Source: Glandiceps talaboti (Eukaryota; Hemichordata; Enteropneusta; Spengelidae). Taken from it: a DNA stretch of 64,000 bases. Numbering within the stretch: position 1 is the stretch's first letter; every line of letters starts with the position of its first letter. The translations under genes and the position numbers were made by a program. The stretch is from assembly GCF_964340395.1 (NCBI RefSeq), contig NC_135563.1:10274075-10338074 (forward strand), given 5' to 3'. This document shows positions 13,457 through 24,799 of this stretch, one piece after another. The notes beneath the pieces are model-generated. The model was not told the DNA's origin. It did not search any database and saw only the letters and a program-made list of their open reading frames with translations.

Positions 13457-13612
13457 ATAGTCTCGCTGCCAGACTCGAGACTATCGTCCCTAATCTGTTT
13501 ACCGAGCGGCGCAGCCGCGAGAAGAGAGGGGGACTGGTCCCTCTCTTCTCGCGGCTGCGCCGCTCGGTAAACAGATTAGGGACGATAGTCTCGAGTCTGG
13601 CAGCGAGACTAT
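13457..13612. mobile_element. Near-perfect palindromic (foldback) element with 7-9 bp target duplication
   Basis: Two 74-bp arms (13457-13530 and 13539-13612) are exact reverse complements around an 8-base centre. The tips are ATAGTCTCGCTGCC and GGCAGCGAGACTAT. The sequence AAGGAGC lies on both sides (13450-13456 and 13613-13619). If the tip base is assigned differently the duplication is 9 bp, TAAGGAGCA. This is the pattern of a transposed foldback/MITE. It encodes nothing; open frames across it are incidental. hAT, P or Mutator-type mobilisation would all fit a 7-9 bp duplication. Confidence 0.9.
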
Positions 13613-14058
13613 AAGGAGCACTGACTTTGCCCTCATATCTTCATCCCATTTTGCACTGAAGAAGTTTCACATGGCTCTCATATTTCATATATACTCTTTC
13701 TAAATATATGGTGATGCAACATGAGTAGAAATAACTGGGGTTAACTAAGTTTGGTAGTCAATATAGCAGGTTTACCATCAAACTGACGCAAAATTTGTTT
13801 CAAATTTGTCTAGTAAAAACCAGGGTAAAAACCGTTGGCCCAGTTGTCGATTAGGCTTACAAGTTACACAAAGCATGATAAGACACTGTGAATGGTGCAA
13901 ATAAACAACGTGCGAAATGCCAAATACCAAATGCAAACAATACAAGCGAACAAAAGGGCCTGTATGCACTCTAATAGCCCGATATTTTGCCTAAAATCAG
14001 GCTCACATGTGCGAACGGTGTGTTTTTGACGTACCTAGTAGGCAGTGATGTAGATAAT

Positions 14059-14120
14059 AGCCGGTTACCGGTCACAACGCCCAGCTATAACTTATAAGTA
14101 TAACAGTTGTGGGACCGGCT
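14059..14120. repeat. Imperfect 62-bp inverted repeat
   Basis: AGCCGGT...CACAAC on the left pairs with GTTGTG...ACCGGCT on the right, with a 7-base insert in the left arm and an AT-rich loop. No flanking duplication was found. Confidence 0.6.
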
Positions 14121-14569
14121 TAGGAAAGTACTCAAACCTGACGATCATTGAACAAATTCTAAGGTTGGAAAATTAAATATGAGTTGCCCGGGAGTTCTAA
14201 TAGCAAGTAAAATACCCAAAGTGTAAACAAAAAGATAAATTAATTCATAATTATTTGGAAAACATTAGACGATTACGCAGTAAAACAAGACTGGCCACGC
14301 TATCGCTAGCGAAAGCCTTCGAACTAGTTTCATTAAATTATTTTACAACTGTATTACCTACGCTTTAACTAATACATAGATATTTTGGCAGACACACACA
14401 TTCGTTTGGCCATTGGCTGCCTAATAATTAAATGTGTGGTAGGTAAATGAAGTGAACAATTTTGCAAAGTACAAGGTAAACGATTGCTCCTGTGGTTTGA
14501 ATGTTCAACAAAGTCTCCACACAGAGAGATAGAGCAAGAGAGAAGGAGACATACGGAGACGAGAGAGAG

Positions 14570-14574
14570 AGGGG

Positions 14575-14661
<87 letters not shown>
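14570..14661. repeat. (GA)n microsatellite followed by G10
   Basis: A long pure GA tract ends in ten consecutive G. Arg/Glu and Leu/Ser frames over it are artefacts. Confidence 0.97.
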
Positions 14662-14689
14662 CATACACTTATACAAATGTAAATTTACT

Positions 14690-14830
14690 TGGTAAACAAC
14701 TGCTCCTGAGGTTTAATTTTGGTTCAAATCATGAGCAGAATATTCGGGGGCCCTTTCAGACCATCACAATTGTCATGCCCCCCTCCCTTTGAACCTCAAT
14801 TTTGTTCATGCCCCCCCCCCGTAAATTCTG
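14690..14830. repeat. Dispersed repeat fragment, copies also near 14476 and 19545
   Basis: The motif GGTAAAC..CTGCTCCTG, then TTTTGGTTCAA, then CATGAGCA, then GGGGCCCTTTCAGAC recurs at 19550-19650. Its first 25 bases also recur, diverged, at about 14476-14505. It lies just upstream of the CR1-like LINE piece and could belong to it or be independent. Confidence 0.7.
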
Positions 14831-14884
14831 ACTCCAGCATAATTTCAAGAGTATTCCGAGCTCGGTATTACAGGCATTCGACTA

Positions 14885-15690
14885 GAGTCTTTATACCTCA
14901 AAGATATACAACAGTCCATTTCTGTACAAGGCATATCAGAAACCAAACATTTGCAGTGTGGAGTGCCACAAAACCCTGTGCTTGGTCCACTCTTACACGC
15001 GTATGCTGTCTATACACACCACCACTTGGAAAGCTAATCCGACATCAAAATCTCAATATGCAACAACATGCAGACGACAACCAGATTTACCAATATATTT
15101 CCCCAATCACATACGTCAACTACAGTAACTAAGATGGAAACTGTTGCACATGATATTAAACGACCCAAAATAAGCTAGTTTAATGATGGCAAAACCGAGG
15201 TCCTCCTTATCACGTCTCAGTTCAACAGGCTTCCTCGTCTCATGAACCACATCAACATTGGATCGTCTTCTGTGCAGTTAGTGGATTCAGCATGTACCAT
15301 TTGTGTAACAATTGATGACCGTTATAACCTCAAGAAGCACATCGCGTTGACATGTAGATCAGTTCTTTTTCACCCCCGAACAATAGGTCGCATCATTGAC
15401 AGTGGAGAGGGGGCCCCTCCACTGTCTATGGTCGCATACGCCAGTATCTTATAAACGGAGTTTGTCAGAACCTTGGTCATGCATTTATATCATCGAAACC
15501 TGACTACTGAATGGCCCTTCTGTATGGGCTGCCAGCTAAAAACATTGTCCCTCTTCAACATGCCCAAAATACAGCAGCTAGGATTGTGTCAGGTACAAAG
15601 AAAACAGATCACGTCACATCGGTTCTTTCAATAACACAGTTTAGTTAGAAATCACACTGGCGTCAAGTGCAGTTACATAATATACCAGTA
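14885..15690 (+). mobile_element. CR1/Jockey-like LINE fragment, RT palm to C-terminus
   Basis: In several frames the plus strand reads as one decayed LINE ORF2. LQCGVPQNPVLGPLL is the GVPQGSVLGPLL block. QQHADDNQIYQYIS is the catalytic box with YADD changed to HADD. INIGSSSVQLVDSA and DDRYNLKKHIALTCRSV follow, then YGLPAKNIVPLQHAQN and ARIVSGTKKTDHVT near 15520-15620. Frameshifts and stops (for example near 15020 and 15510) show that it is dead. A 37-bp palindromic element is inserted at 15394-15430; without it and one 7-bp duplicate the frame runs on across the junction. No endonuclease domain is visible. Confidence 0.85.
15394..15430. mobile_element. 37-bp palindromic mini-element inside the LINE, 7-bp target duplication
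   Basis: The left arm CATTGACAGTGGAGAGG pairs with the right arm CCCCTCCACTGTCTATG, with one mismatch and a 2-base indel. GTCGCAT flanks it on both sides (15387-15393 and 15431-15437). It sits between TIGRI and RQYL of the LINE protein, which are contiguous in frame if the element plus one duplicate is discounted. Confidence 0.85.
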
Positions 15691-15715
15691 GGTAGGGCCT
15701 ACATGTACATGTAGT

Positions 15716-15741
15716 CTCAGGTCACTACATTGTGGTCTGAG
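15716..15741. mobile_element. 26-bp palindromic mini-element, 7-bp target duplication
   Basis: CTCAGGTCAC pairs with GTGGTCTGAG (8 of 10 bases) around a 6-base loop. ATGTAGT flanks it exactly on both sides (15709-15715, 15742-15748). Its arms resemble the element at 28167-28198. Confidence 0.65.
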
Positions 15742-15904
15742 ATGTAGTTTACACCACTATGACCTAAGAACTTGAACCAGGGCTGAGGAGAAGTGGTCTG
15801 AGGTTAAATTTTTGCAGCTCTCGTTCAGCAATCTCAAAACATTTCAGCCTACTTCCCGTAATGAACACTTGTCAAGCATTTTTGTAGCTCCCATACTCAA
15901 AGAC

Positions 15905-16290
15905 TACATATATGTTTATATACGACTCAAAATATAACACTGAAATTTACTTTGAACACGTTCAGTTTCAGTAGACGTATTAAAACCCAAAATCTCCACC
16001 GTATAATTTAATATCGGTAATAGTTTACAGTCAAAAACTTTTAAATTTAGTTTTGACTAGGAGGTCCCCAAGTTTTGCAAGTTGACTCATGACCGCAATC
16101 ATTGCTTTACTCGCTTGAGCTGCAAGCGCTAAATACCATAGACCACTGCTTGACATAATCACGCCTAGATATTCATAAAAAGCGAACAACGTCGAGTTTA
16201 TGACCACCAATAACCACTTTTCAATTTTCTTAAGAATTTCATCTCTTAGTAAATACAATAATTTTAGTTTTGACATACATGTAATTTACT
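15905..16290 (-). mobile_element. LINE family A fragment, second copy
   Basis: The minus strand encodes VKTKIIVFTKR, then YEYLGVIMSSSGLWYLALAA, then FDCKLLPILNYTVEILGF and ERVQSKFQCYIL. This matches the region of the 1-706 element just after YADD (YNYLGVMFSSSGIWY, RIFDCKIL). A frameshift near 16033 and one in the 16220-16260 stretch break it. Only the post-palm part is retained. Confidence 0.82.
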
Positions 16291-16379
16291 TTCAAAAGAC
16301 AATGTTAGAAACCCCTACCCCATTGATTCCTGTGGGAACATGCCTTTCGTGAAGAAAAAATGGTTACATAACATGTCTA

Positions 16380-16500
16380 CAAGAATTGTTGGAGAATGTC
16401 TATGTAGAATGCCACACTGATCCCATATCCACACCTTGAGTTTTATTTTTATTGTTCTTCAATGATCTCCTTCAAAGTAATAGTCTGGATGCCAATATGG
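16380..16500 (+). mobile_element. Possible LINE RT remnant
   Basis: One plus-strand frame reads DPISTP-stop-VLFLLFFNDLLQS, resembling the GSILGPLLFLLFINDLPQS block of LINE reverse transcriptases. It is short, with an internal stop, and cannot be assigned to a family. Confidence 0.4.
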
Positions 16501-16520
16501 TTTCTAACTAAACCACGTCT
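16483..16520. repeat. Dispersed repeat, copy without the palindromic insertion
   Basis: CTGGATGCCAAT followed by CTAACTAAACCACGTCTAG matches 22785-22870 once the 36-bp palindrome and one duplicate there are discounted. A further matching block (GTGAGTGGAGG, then TAAATGGTAA) is at about 16810-16858 here, so this copy carries about 290 extra bases in the middle. Confidence 0.7.
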
Positions 16521-17304
16521 AGCCAAAAGCCCCCCAAATAGCACAAAAAGTTGTTCACCCAATCAGTGAAACATAAATGTTTTGGTGATGTGAACAGTAT
16601 ATAAGTAGCATCATGAGCTGACAAATATACCACATTTGAACATTACTGTCCCAATAAACACTAACTTTATGAGGGACTGTGTTATTGGTTAGAGTTTTGT
16701 GATTTATTAACAAAGACATGATGTTAATGACTGTGTGGGTGGCTGTAAATGAATTTTAAATTGCATCTCATGCATTTCAAGACTTCTAGAGTAACGACTC
16801 TGACTATACTGTGAGTGGAGGTATAAATGGTAATGATACAGTATAGGAACTAGACTATCAAAGTAATTACCTTGTCCAAAAGACTACAGTCGGATATTAA
16901 TCTCACCATTAATGCCTGAATTTATGTCTATCAAGGTGGATCTGATAAGATCATGGAAATCGAGAAACTTTCATCACTTTGGACTTGAGCATTGAATACA
17001 TTTGTGAAGTACTCAGACCATGATTCATGTTTTTTTTTAGAGATTAATTCCACTAGATCGTCCACTAAATCGTCCACGAAAACAAATACAAAAATGTACA
17101 TTCTATCATTCCACCATGTCACTCAACAACGCGCATCACATCCGGGTACCAGTTCTTCTGTGAGTTCGAATTCTATCACTTGAATTTCCGTTATTTAGTC
17201 GTCTGAAGATCGTAACGGCCTCCGTACCATAACTTGTGTACTTTGTATAAATACAGCTCTACTTCTCAGTATTGAGCACTTTTCCTTCAGTTTATGACTT
17301 ACCT

Positions 17305-17306
<2 letters not shown>

Positions 17307-17391
<85 letters not shown>
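17307..17391. repeat. (TA)n microsatellite
   Basis: Pure TA tract of about 85 bases. Confidence 0.98.
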
Positions 17392-17393
<2 letters not shown>

Positions 17394-17792
17394 CCATTGC
17401 TCGGTTGACGGCAACGCGGTCAAAGATATCGGGTTCTTTGCACAATACACGTGTATATAGAAAAGATGTCCCTTAAATTTCCCCTCTTTTCATTCTTGCT
17501 CTTTTCAACTACAATATAGATTTTGATAATTTCCATAGGTCTCACGAGATATACTCTTCAAGGAAAAACAAGTTCGTGTCGGGGTTTGACACGAGAATAG
17601 TCTGTGCTTGGAGTAATTATACTGTCAGTATAATTTCTCAAAGGTATGTGTTATCGTGGAAGTTTAAACATTATTTATACTTTAATGGTGTTATAGATTT
17701 TGACCCAAGCTATGCATGCCACGGTCACAAGCTATATTGCGTCAGATCGATTTGCCAAACAAGTTTGCCAGAATTAACGCATCCCATCAAAC

Positions 17793-17824
17793 CATGGACC
17801 CTCCACAAAGGTGGAGTGTCTATG
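17793..17824. mobile_element. 32-bp palindromic mini-element, 7-bp duplication with one mismatch
   Basis: CATGGACCCTCCAC pairs with GTGGAGTGTCTATG (12 of 14) around a 4-base loop. It is flanked by ATCAAAC (17786-17792) and GTCAAAC (17825-17831). Its ends CATGGAC / GTCTATG match those of the elements at 15394 and 22816. Confidence 0.68.
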
Positions 17825-18089
17825 GTCAAACAAATGACAGGTCGCAGAAACTATGGTCATGGAAGTATGAACGTCGTTTATACTTGTACGCCGTGACATA
17901 CAATGAGCGCAGTGCCATGATTGACCGGATTATTCAGTGTCGACAATCCCAGTTAATATAATCCCAAAGGCAAACTTGTTTTATTTACCACCTTGCCAAG
18001 CAACACAGGGTGGTGGCGAGGCGAAGTTGTAATGTACTGTCGCTTTGATATTCACGATTTTGGAAAGGAAATAGATAACATCGGGTTAG

Positions 18090-18986
18090 ATCTTGAGAGT
18101 AAATAAGAAGAAAAGAAGAGTTAATTTGAAATCAGTGATAAACGAGTTGTCTATTTTTAAGAAACTAAATATAAGGAAAGCTATGGGTCCTGATAACATA
18201 TGTGGTAGGTTACTGAATGTCTATGCATCGCAGTTAGCTAGTGTTTCCAGTAGATTGTTCAATTGGTCGTACAATGATCATACGATATCAACCATTTGGA
18301 AAACATCTACCATCTGTCCGGTCCCTAAAAACTTCCAAGGCATCGTCCTGTAGCACTGACTTCCATTGTGATGAAATGCTTCGAGCGTATTTTACTTTGT
18401 CAAAACCCACAAAAACATTCACACCTTGACCCATACCAATTTACATATTAAAGTAATAGAGGTACTGATAATGCAACTCTCACATTACTTCACGATGCGT
18501 ATACACATCTTGAAAAACCAAGTTCATTTGTAAGACTATTGGTTATTGATTTTTCATCAGTCGTTAACAGAAGTCAACCAAACATGATGGCTCATAAACT
18601 TAGTTATTTAAACGTTAACCCCAAACTCATCCTCTGGATAATGGATTTTCTTGTCAACCTTTCCCAGTTTGTTCGCTACCAAAAATTAAGTTCAGCCTTC
18701 CATTCAACATTTAGGGGTGCCTCACAGAGCACGATACTCTCACTCAAACTATTTACACTTTACACAAATGACTGCTCACCAGGTACTGATACAAATCCAC
18801 TTATCAAATATTCTGATAACTCTGCATTAGTTGACCTGTCAAATTCTGACCGTACTTATTTCGATGAAGTTGATAGGTTTGTTACTTGGTGTAAAGAAAA
18901 CTACTTGGACGAAAGGTCGACTTTAGGAAGAACCCTAAAGTAGTGCCCGACCTTTTTATTGACAATGTTAAAGTTGAACAGGTGAC

Positions 18987-18990
<4 letters not shown>
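18090..18990 (+). mobile_element. L2/CR1-like LINE fragment, RT domain
   Basis: The plus strand encodes LNIRKAMGPDNICGRLL and STICPVPKN. After a frameshift near 18340 come RPVALTSIVMKCFERILL and LDPYQFTY, then LVIDFSSVVN, LYTNDCSPG, and KYSDNSALVDL where KYADDTALVGL would be expected. The second catalytic Asp of the ADD box is Asn here, so the enzyme could not work. The coding match ends at VKVEQVTKY, exactly where a (TA)n tract begins at 18990. It belongs to the same broad group as 6345-7660, on the opposite strand. Confidence 0.86.
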
Positions 18991-19022
<32 letters not shown>

Positions 19023-19044
19023 TATATATATATATATATATATT
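18990..19044. repeat. (TA)n microsatellite
   Basis: TA tract with one G interruption at 19021. It truncates the LINE reading frame. Confidence 0.97.
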
Positions 19045-20742
19045 TTAGTCATCAACTTCTATAAAGTCCAAAATGAAATGATAAAACATGTACATTTTGG
19101 AAATTATCCCATGTATAATGCCAGATTATAAAGTGACAAAGAGTGGTTCATCTGAGTGGATAGCTTAACCTCTTGACGATTTATAAACAATGGGAAATAG
19201 GCAGCTATCTCGATATTCATTTTAACCTATTTTCCCAGAGAATATTTTCAGAACTGGTATCCAAATTACCAAGATCACGTTTTTCATATTTACTGATATG
19301 CAGCTTTAGTTATGGCCGGTTTTGTGAGATGTTTTGCGTGCACAATGTAAACCACAGACAAGGCATGTAAACTTCTACTTGCAAACCCGTCTATTTCTAT
19401 GGCCTCTTACCACTCTTGGAGGAATTGTACTGACTCCTCCAAGACCACGTCTGACACAGTGGCCTGAAACCCATAGTCTATCGCGAGTATATTGTCTACC
19501 CTTCAAGAGACACACATTCTCTGCCAGTCACCCTTTTAAAAATACGCTTGTTAAACGTCTGCTCCTGGAGTTAAATTTGGTTCAACTCATGAGCAAAATA
19601 TTTGTACGTGACTCCGGGCCCCTTTCAGACAATCCGAATTTTCACGCACGTCCCAATTCGTTTTTTTCCCGTGACAACAATTTTCTCCTGAGCCTCCCCC
19701 TACCCTAATCTAGTTCCTGACGACCGTATTCCAATTTTACACTACATCTTTACATATTACGTATAGTCAATGTCATTACTCTCGTTGCCGATGTGTTGGC
19801 AATTATATATATATATATATATATATAATATCCATAATCACAACATATTTCCTGCTCAAAGAAGAACTGTTTCAGCTTATTCCATTTCGATATAAAGTCC
19901 AGGGATAAAATACCCATGTACTACTCCTTATATTACTGGCTAGGTAATGTCAACCGTAAAATAATCCAAGTACCAGCGTCCCTAAAATCCGTGAAACAGT
20001 GTCAGTATTTTGCTGACACTTATTACTTTCTGTAACTGGTCTATATTTGTGATATCATGGTAAATATGCTTGGAATTTATGGCCTAACAAACCAGACATT
20101 GCGTAGATTTGAATATTGAATCAAGAAAATCAAAAACAAAAACAAGGCCATGGCCATGGCCGGTCAGGTACTGATATTAGTACTTTAGACATCAGTGGGG
20201 GTCACACTTGGTCATTGAAACTATATTGACCGACCAAAATTCTAAACATCACGGATAAATAATTTCATATCGAAATGTATGTACGGAGATTCAGGTTTTT
20301 AGACCACGTGGCTTTGACATGACATCATCAGCTAAATTTGCAATACGAAAGTAACGTAAAACATGGATGTATCTAGTAGGGAGCAAAGTCCGCATGTCTG
20401 TATGGATGTTTGAAGATTTACTATCGGTATATGGGAGGCATAGAGGGAAATATTTGAATAGCGTTATTTAACGTTACATAATTCATAACTGACTACTAAA
20501 CTACCGTCAAGAGGATTGTTTTTGCTTCCATTTATCTGTATTAATTTTTTTAAAGGCAGTGATGGTGACTGCCAATGCCGATAGTGAAAATATGGCCCGC
20601 ACATTCTGAAGATTTTTGTATCATACAAGTTCAATGTTGTAGCTGAGAATGTGATTTATATTTATAACTCAGTAGAATGGGTACCGGTACTGATGCGAGG
20701 GATGTGAACCAACCTTTGTGTTGCGTGCTTTTTAATATCACC
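19045..20742. other. Non-coding stretch with dispersed-repeat copy and short TA tract
   Basis: Contains a diverged copy of the 14690 repeat at about 19545-19690, a CTTGGAGGA/TCCTCCAAG hairpin at about 19415-19443, and a short (TA)n at 19804-19827. No gene seen. Confidence 0.55.
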
Positions 20743-20747
20743 GTGTG

Positions 20748-20812
<65 letters not shown>

Positions 20813-20833
20813 TTTGTTTGTTTGTTTGTTTGT
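20743..20833. repeat. (TG)n then (TTTG)n microsatellite
   Basis: A TG tract changes to TTTG units at about 20810. Confidence 0.97.
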
Positions 20834-21468
20834 AATGTAGATTCGTCGTTGATATACTGCTACTAGATCAGACCGTGGGTTATACTTCCATGATCAGAAC
20901 ATGACCAGACACAACTCTCCACGGCACCATTTTGGTTTTGCAACTTTGATTACTTTGTTTTGAATAGCTTTTGTCAAGTTCTTGACTTTCCTGATATGAC
21001 AATAAAGCAAGGGCGGTGAAATACTATTATAGTAGTCCTTCAAAAAACAAGACAATTTTGAAACTTTTAGTGGAAAATGTTAGTGAAGACACAGTTTACC
21101 CGCATAAATTAACTAACAAAAGACAAAAGAAATGTACACATGGTTCATTTTCTAGGTGTCGATCTCATGAATATGCACCAAGATTTAGAACCGAGTCAGC
21201 TTTAAATGCGTTCACACCTCCAAATCTGGTCTGGACAATATTGTATGGGCTTAGTCACCCTTTTATGCGGACTACAGAGCGGCCCTGGTGCGGACTATTT
21301 CTGCCACCTATTAATGCCTGAAAGTCAAGTGGCATATGCTGAGGTTGTGTACAACCAGCAACCCATAACATTTTAGCAATCTACAGTTCTACCTCAGTAT
21401 GGCTATTAGCCATGCTAGGTAGTTACTATAATGATTAATATAATGGTTGTCTTGGTAAAAGTTGTCGA

Positions 21469-21482
21469 CCCCCCCCCCCCCC

Positions 21483-21523
<41 letters not shown>
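21469..21523. repeat. Poly-C (15) / poly-A (40) tract
   Basis: Fifteen C run directly into forty A. The poly-A may be the tail of a retroposed copy, but no element is recognisable upstream. Confidence 0.9.
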
Positions 21524-21525
<2 letters not shown>

Positions 21526-22784
21526 TCAACAAAACATTCTATGATATTGAAAGCGCTTCTGGCATGTAATTCCATAGAACAGTTTCCTGTAGGGAATGGC
21601 AGCGATTTCATTCAAACTCAAAGACAGAGATGTTGCTAACCAACGTGAACAGCCATAAAAAATTGTATGTGAATGAGTATGACTCTGAGATCCCGCTAAC
21701 GGTTTCATTGTTGTCGGTCTAACCAGAGACACTGGAGAACTTCAATGTCTATGATCTAATCGTATTGCTCAGTGTGAAAACTGTGCAAAGCGTTACTATT
21801 TTGGCGTTGTATTTTCGCACATTTTTGGTTCACAAGGGTCCAATAATTTAAGCTTGAGTTAGGAAATAGGCCTGTTAAAAAAATTGTGTTGTTCCGATTA
21901 GGCAAAATAAATAAATAGGTGGGGTAGGTAGATTTATTTTTATTCATGTGCGAGTGTCTAATTCTGGTTTTCCATTTTTTCCAAATGATCTCTGTGTTAT
22001 TGGCTTCTTCCCATTAGATGTACAACCATTACAGATTGGAGGAACAGTTTTATATTGTCTTTTTAAGTTGATGTCAGTTTCTGCATCCACTATGTCTCGT
22101 GAGACTTCACAATTGTTGCGATTTTGTTAGTTTTTCAAGAACACGTAAAAAAAGTTAAGGGTCGGCAGTGAAAAACTAGGTGGGTCGGGTAACAGAAACC
22201 AAACAGTTATTTTTTAGGCCTAAGGCATAACGTAGCATAGTATAAATCTACCCAACCTGCGCGAGCAAGATCTGCATCGGTCAATGTAATATTTACATGG
22301 TCTCTTACAATTTGGTAAAGTGTACCATTGTATATGCTTGTGTGAGACGTAAAAAACATCATGCCGTCTAATTGTATGAAACGATTTAGTCACTAAGGTT
22401 TTGAAGTCAGTGAGATAATGTTTGTGAAGTACCCGGTATCGTGATGTTATCGCTTGTATAGAAAAAACATCACTGAGGCAAAATCTCACTTTTATCATCA
22501 TTCATTCTTTAAAGTCTTCAATCATGCCAATTAAAAATATCGATACTGCAGTCATTTATGTGACTTTTTTTCCAAAAATGTTTATCGTGCATCTCGATTA
22601 TATTTTTTTTCGTCTTCGTAACATCTTTTTTTTTTAATTGTGCCAAAAGTAGTAGCTACCACATATAGAACAGTGGAAAAATACAGAATGAGACTCAGAA
22701 ATGTAAAATCATTTACTTCAATGTCCAAAATGCGGACATCAGAAAATGATGCATGCACGTTGTGATGGACTCGTGATTAGCTCT

Positions 22785-22930
22785 AGTCCAGATGCCAATT
22801 GGTATCTAACTAAACCATAGACAATAGAGAGGGTCCTCTCTATTTTCTATGACTAAACCAAGTTTAGTGAGTGGAGGTGTAAATGGTAACGATACTGTTT
22901 AGGAACACGGTGATAGGAACTAGACGAGAT
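22785..22930. repeat. Dispersed repeat, copy carrying a palindromic insertion
   Basis: Shares GATGCCAAT..TCTAACTAAACCA with 16490-16515, and GTGAGTGGAGGTGTAAATGG through TAGGAACTAGAC with 16810-16858. The 36-bp palindrome at 22816-22851 is inserted in it. Confidence 0.7.
22816..22851. mobile_element. 36-bp palindromic mini-element, exact 7-bp target duplication
   Basis: CATAGACAATAGAGAGG pairs with CCTCTCTATTTTCTATG (16 of 17) around a 2-base centre. ACTAAAC lies on both sides (22809-22815, 22852-22858). The related repeat at 16490-16515 has a single ACTAAAC and no palindrome, so it acts as an empty site. Confidence 0.87.
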
Positions 22931-24764
22931 TAGCACTGACAACACACGCTCCGCGAACTCCAGCAAACAGGCCTGGTGGGGTATATAGAGACTTGTCAGA
23001 GTTGTCGGAGCTACTGTTCATGTACATATAAGTTCCACGTATTCTCAATTTATTTCGTGCTGGATAGAAAACAGTCAGTATAGTCCTTGTGTTCTCCAGT
23101 GTATAGCCGATGGATTGGATAGTGAGAGTCATGATATGTGTGATACATTGTAGTTTATACACCAGAACTGAATTTTAGACTGATCCCGTCGGCATCTTCA
23201 GAGAAAGCATCAAGCGGGTACCACAATACACTGAAAACGTAACGACTATAAGCATAACTATAAGTTTTAATTTACATGGAACTACGGTCATATTTGATAA
23301 GCTTACCCCCCACTTCCACATATGGTCTCATACCCCTTGGTCAGCGAACAGCCAATCATGTTCATGTCCGGACATACGAGTTATAAATGGGGCGGTCATA
23401 GGGTGGAATATAATATATGGAAAAAGTCTGATTGATACTGGCTGTGATGGATAGTAGAGCATTTTTTAATTGTCAAAAACAGGGTTGGGGGCCGAATGAT
23501 ATGATTCAAAACGTCATGATTTTCTGGTATATCTTTGTTGTCATGTTGTGTGTCCAGTTGAGGATGGCTGTCTTTGACTGGCAAGTTAAGCTACAACAGT
23601 AAGTGACTGACTTTGAAAGCAAAGAAAGTGGAAGAACATTGGTGTTAGTTAAAAAACTATTGTTATTAAAGATAAACAAGTAAACACAGCAAAACAATTG
23701 AGAGTCGGTACGGAAAGGAACAGATGACCACAGGAAGGTGTTCAGCTGTTCTTCATTGTTCTTTGCAATTTGACGACCGGGCGAGGCCTTGAGTAAGTCC
23801 AGAAGTTCGAGCAGTCAGTACGTCGCCATTGATAAGGCCGAATGTTTTTGGCAGTATATTAGGTTGTCATTGAGTAGCTAGCTGTTTATCAGTAAGCTTA
23901 AGTCTCGACAAACGTTTGTAGTCGTTTAGGTGTGAGCCATTCATTGGTAATGACTGACATTTTTCCCTACTTGGTCGCAACCTCACCTACAAATTAATTG
24001 TATATGGTATTAATTGTATTAACTGTCATACTCTACTGCTTTTCTACCACTAAGACTGTCCCCTGGCGTAAGGACAAGCAATGTGCATTGTCAAAAGTGA
24101 TTCTCACGTGACCCCTTCGCAGGTGACAAGAAATGAACAGAAATCAATAAACCCATACCTTGATTGACATTACCCACTATACAAAGAAGAAGTTGAAATA
24201 ATTGAACTTGAAATGCCTTTTGCAGGCCGATAATGTAGGACAAAGAGGACGTAGTGCTGTTACTTTCTACTACGCAAAAACCACAGACAACTAACACAAC
24301 AACACTGTAATACTTATGCCGGTAGGATTTAAATAGATTGCTTTGTGAAAATTTCAGCTAATGACCAATTTGCACTTCAGTAAAATTGGTATCGCTGAAA
24401 GTTAAACGCGATACAAAAAATACAAATAATACCTCTACCTATTGGTTTTGTTAAAAACAGAATGTCATCTTTGCATGGAAGGTGGTATGTCGTCAACTTA
24501 AAGCTAAATAAATGACAAAATAAAACGAAGTGAGGGCAGTTAACAATCACCACATTGTAAGTGTCAAAGAGATGACACCTTCCTATAACCCCCACCTTGC
24601 TTACTACAAAGTTCACAACCTTGTAGATAATCTTTGAAGTTTCGCAGTTGTACTTCTAAGAGGGTGAGGGACTGGTATGTGAGTAATGGTCAACAATAGC
24701 AACACAGATTCAAAACTGATAACTTTGAATATTCGAGGTAGCCTACCTCCATTTTTGAACAAAC

Positions 24765-24799
24765 CATGGAGGTAGGAACACGTCTTTTCTACCTCCATG
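24765..24799. mobile_element. 35-bp palindromic mini-element, exact 7-bp duplication
   Basis: CATGGAGGTAG and CTACCTCCATG are exact 11-base inverted arms around a 13-base loop. AACAAAC flanks both sides (24758-24764, 24800-24806). Another CTACCTCCAT followed by TTTTGAACAAACC lies just upstream (24743-24765), so a tandem or nested origin is possible. Confidence 0.68.

Larger units (their letters stand above)
20834..24764. other. Non-coding stretch with homopolymer tract and small insertions
   Basis: Apart from the listed C15A40 tract and the palindromic insertion at 22816, I see no gene. Open frames of up to 101 codons (21016-21321) have no family resemblance. Confidence 0.5.

Noticed and set aside
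19415-19443. CTTGGAGGA/TCCTCCAAG hairpin as another mini-element
   Set aside because: No 7-bp duplication in register at its borders; the shared ACCAC is offset.
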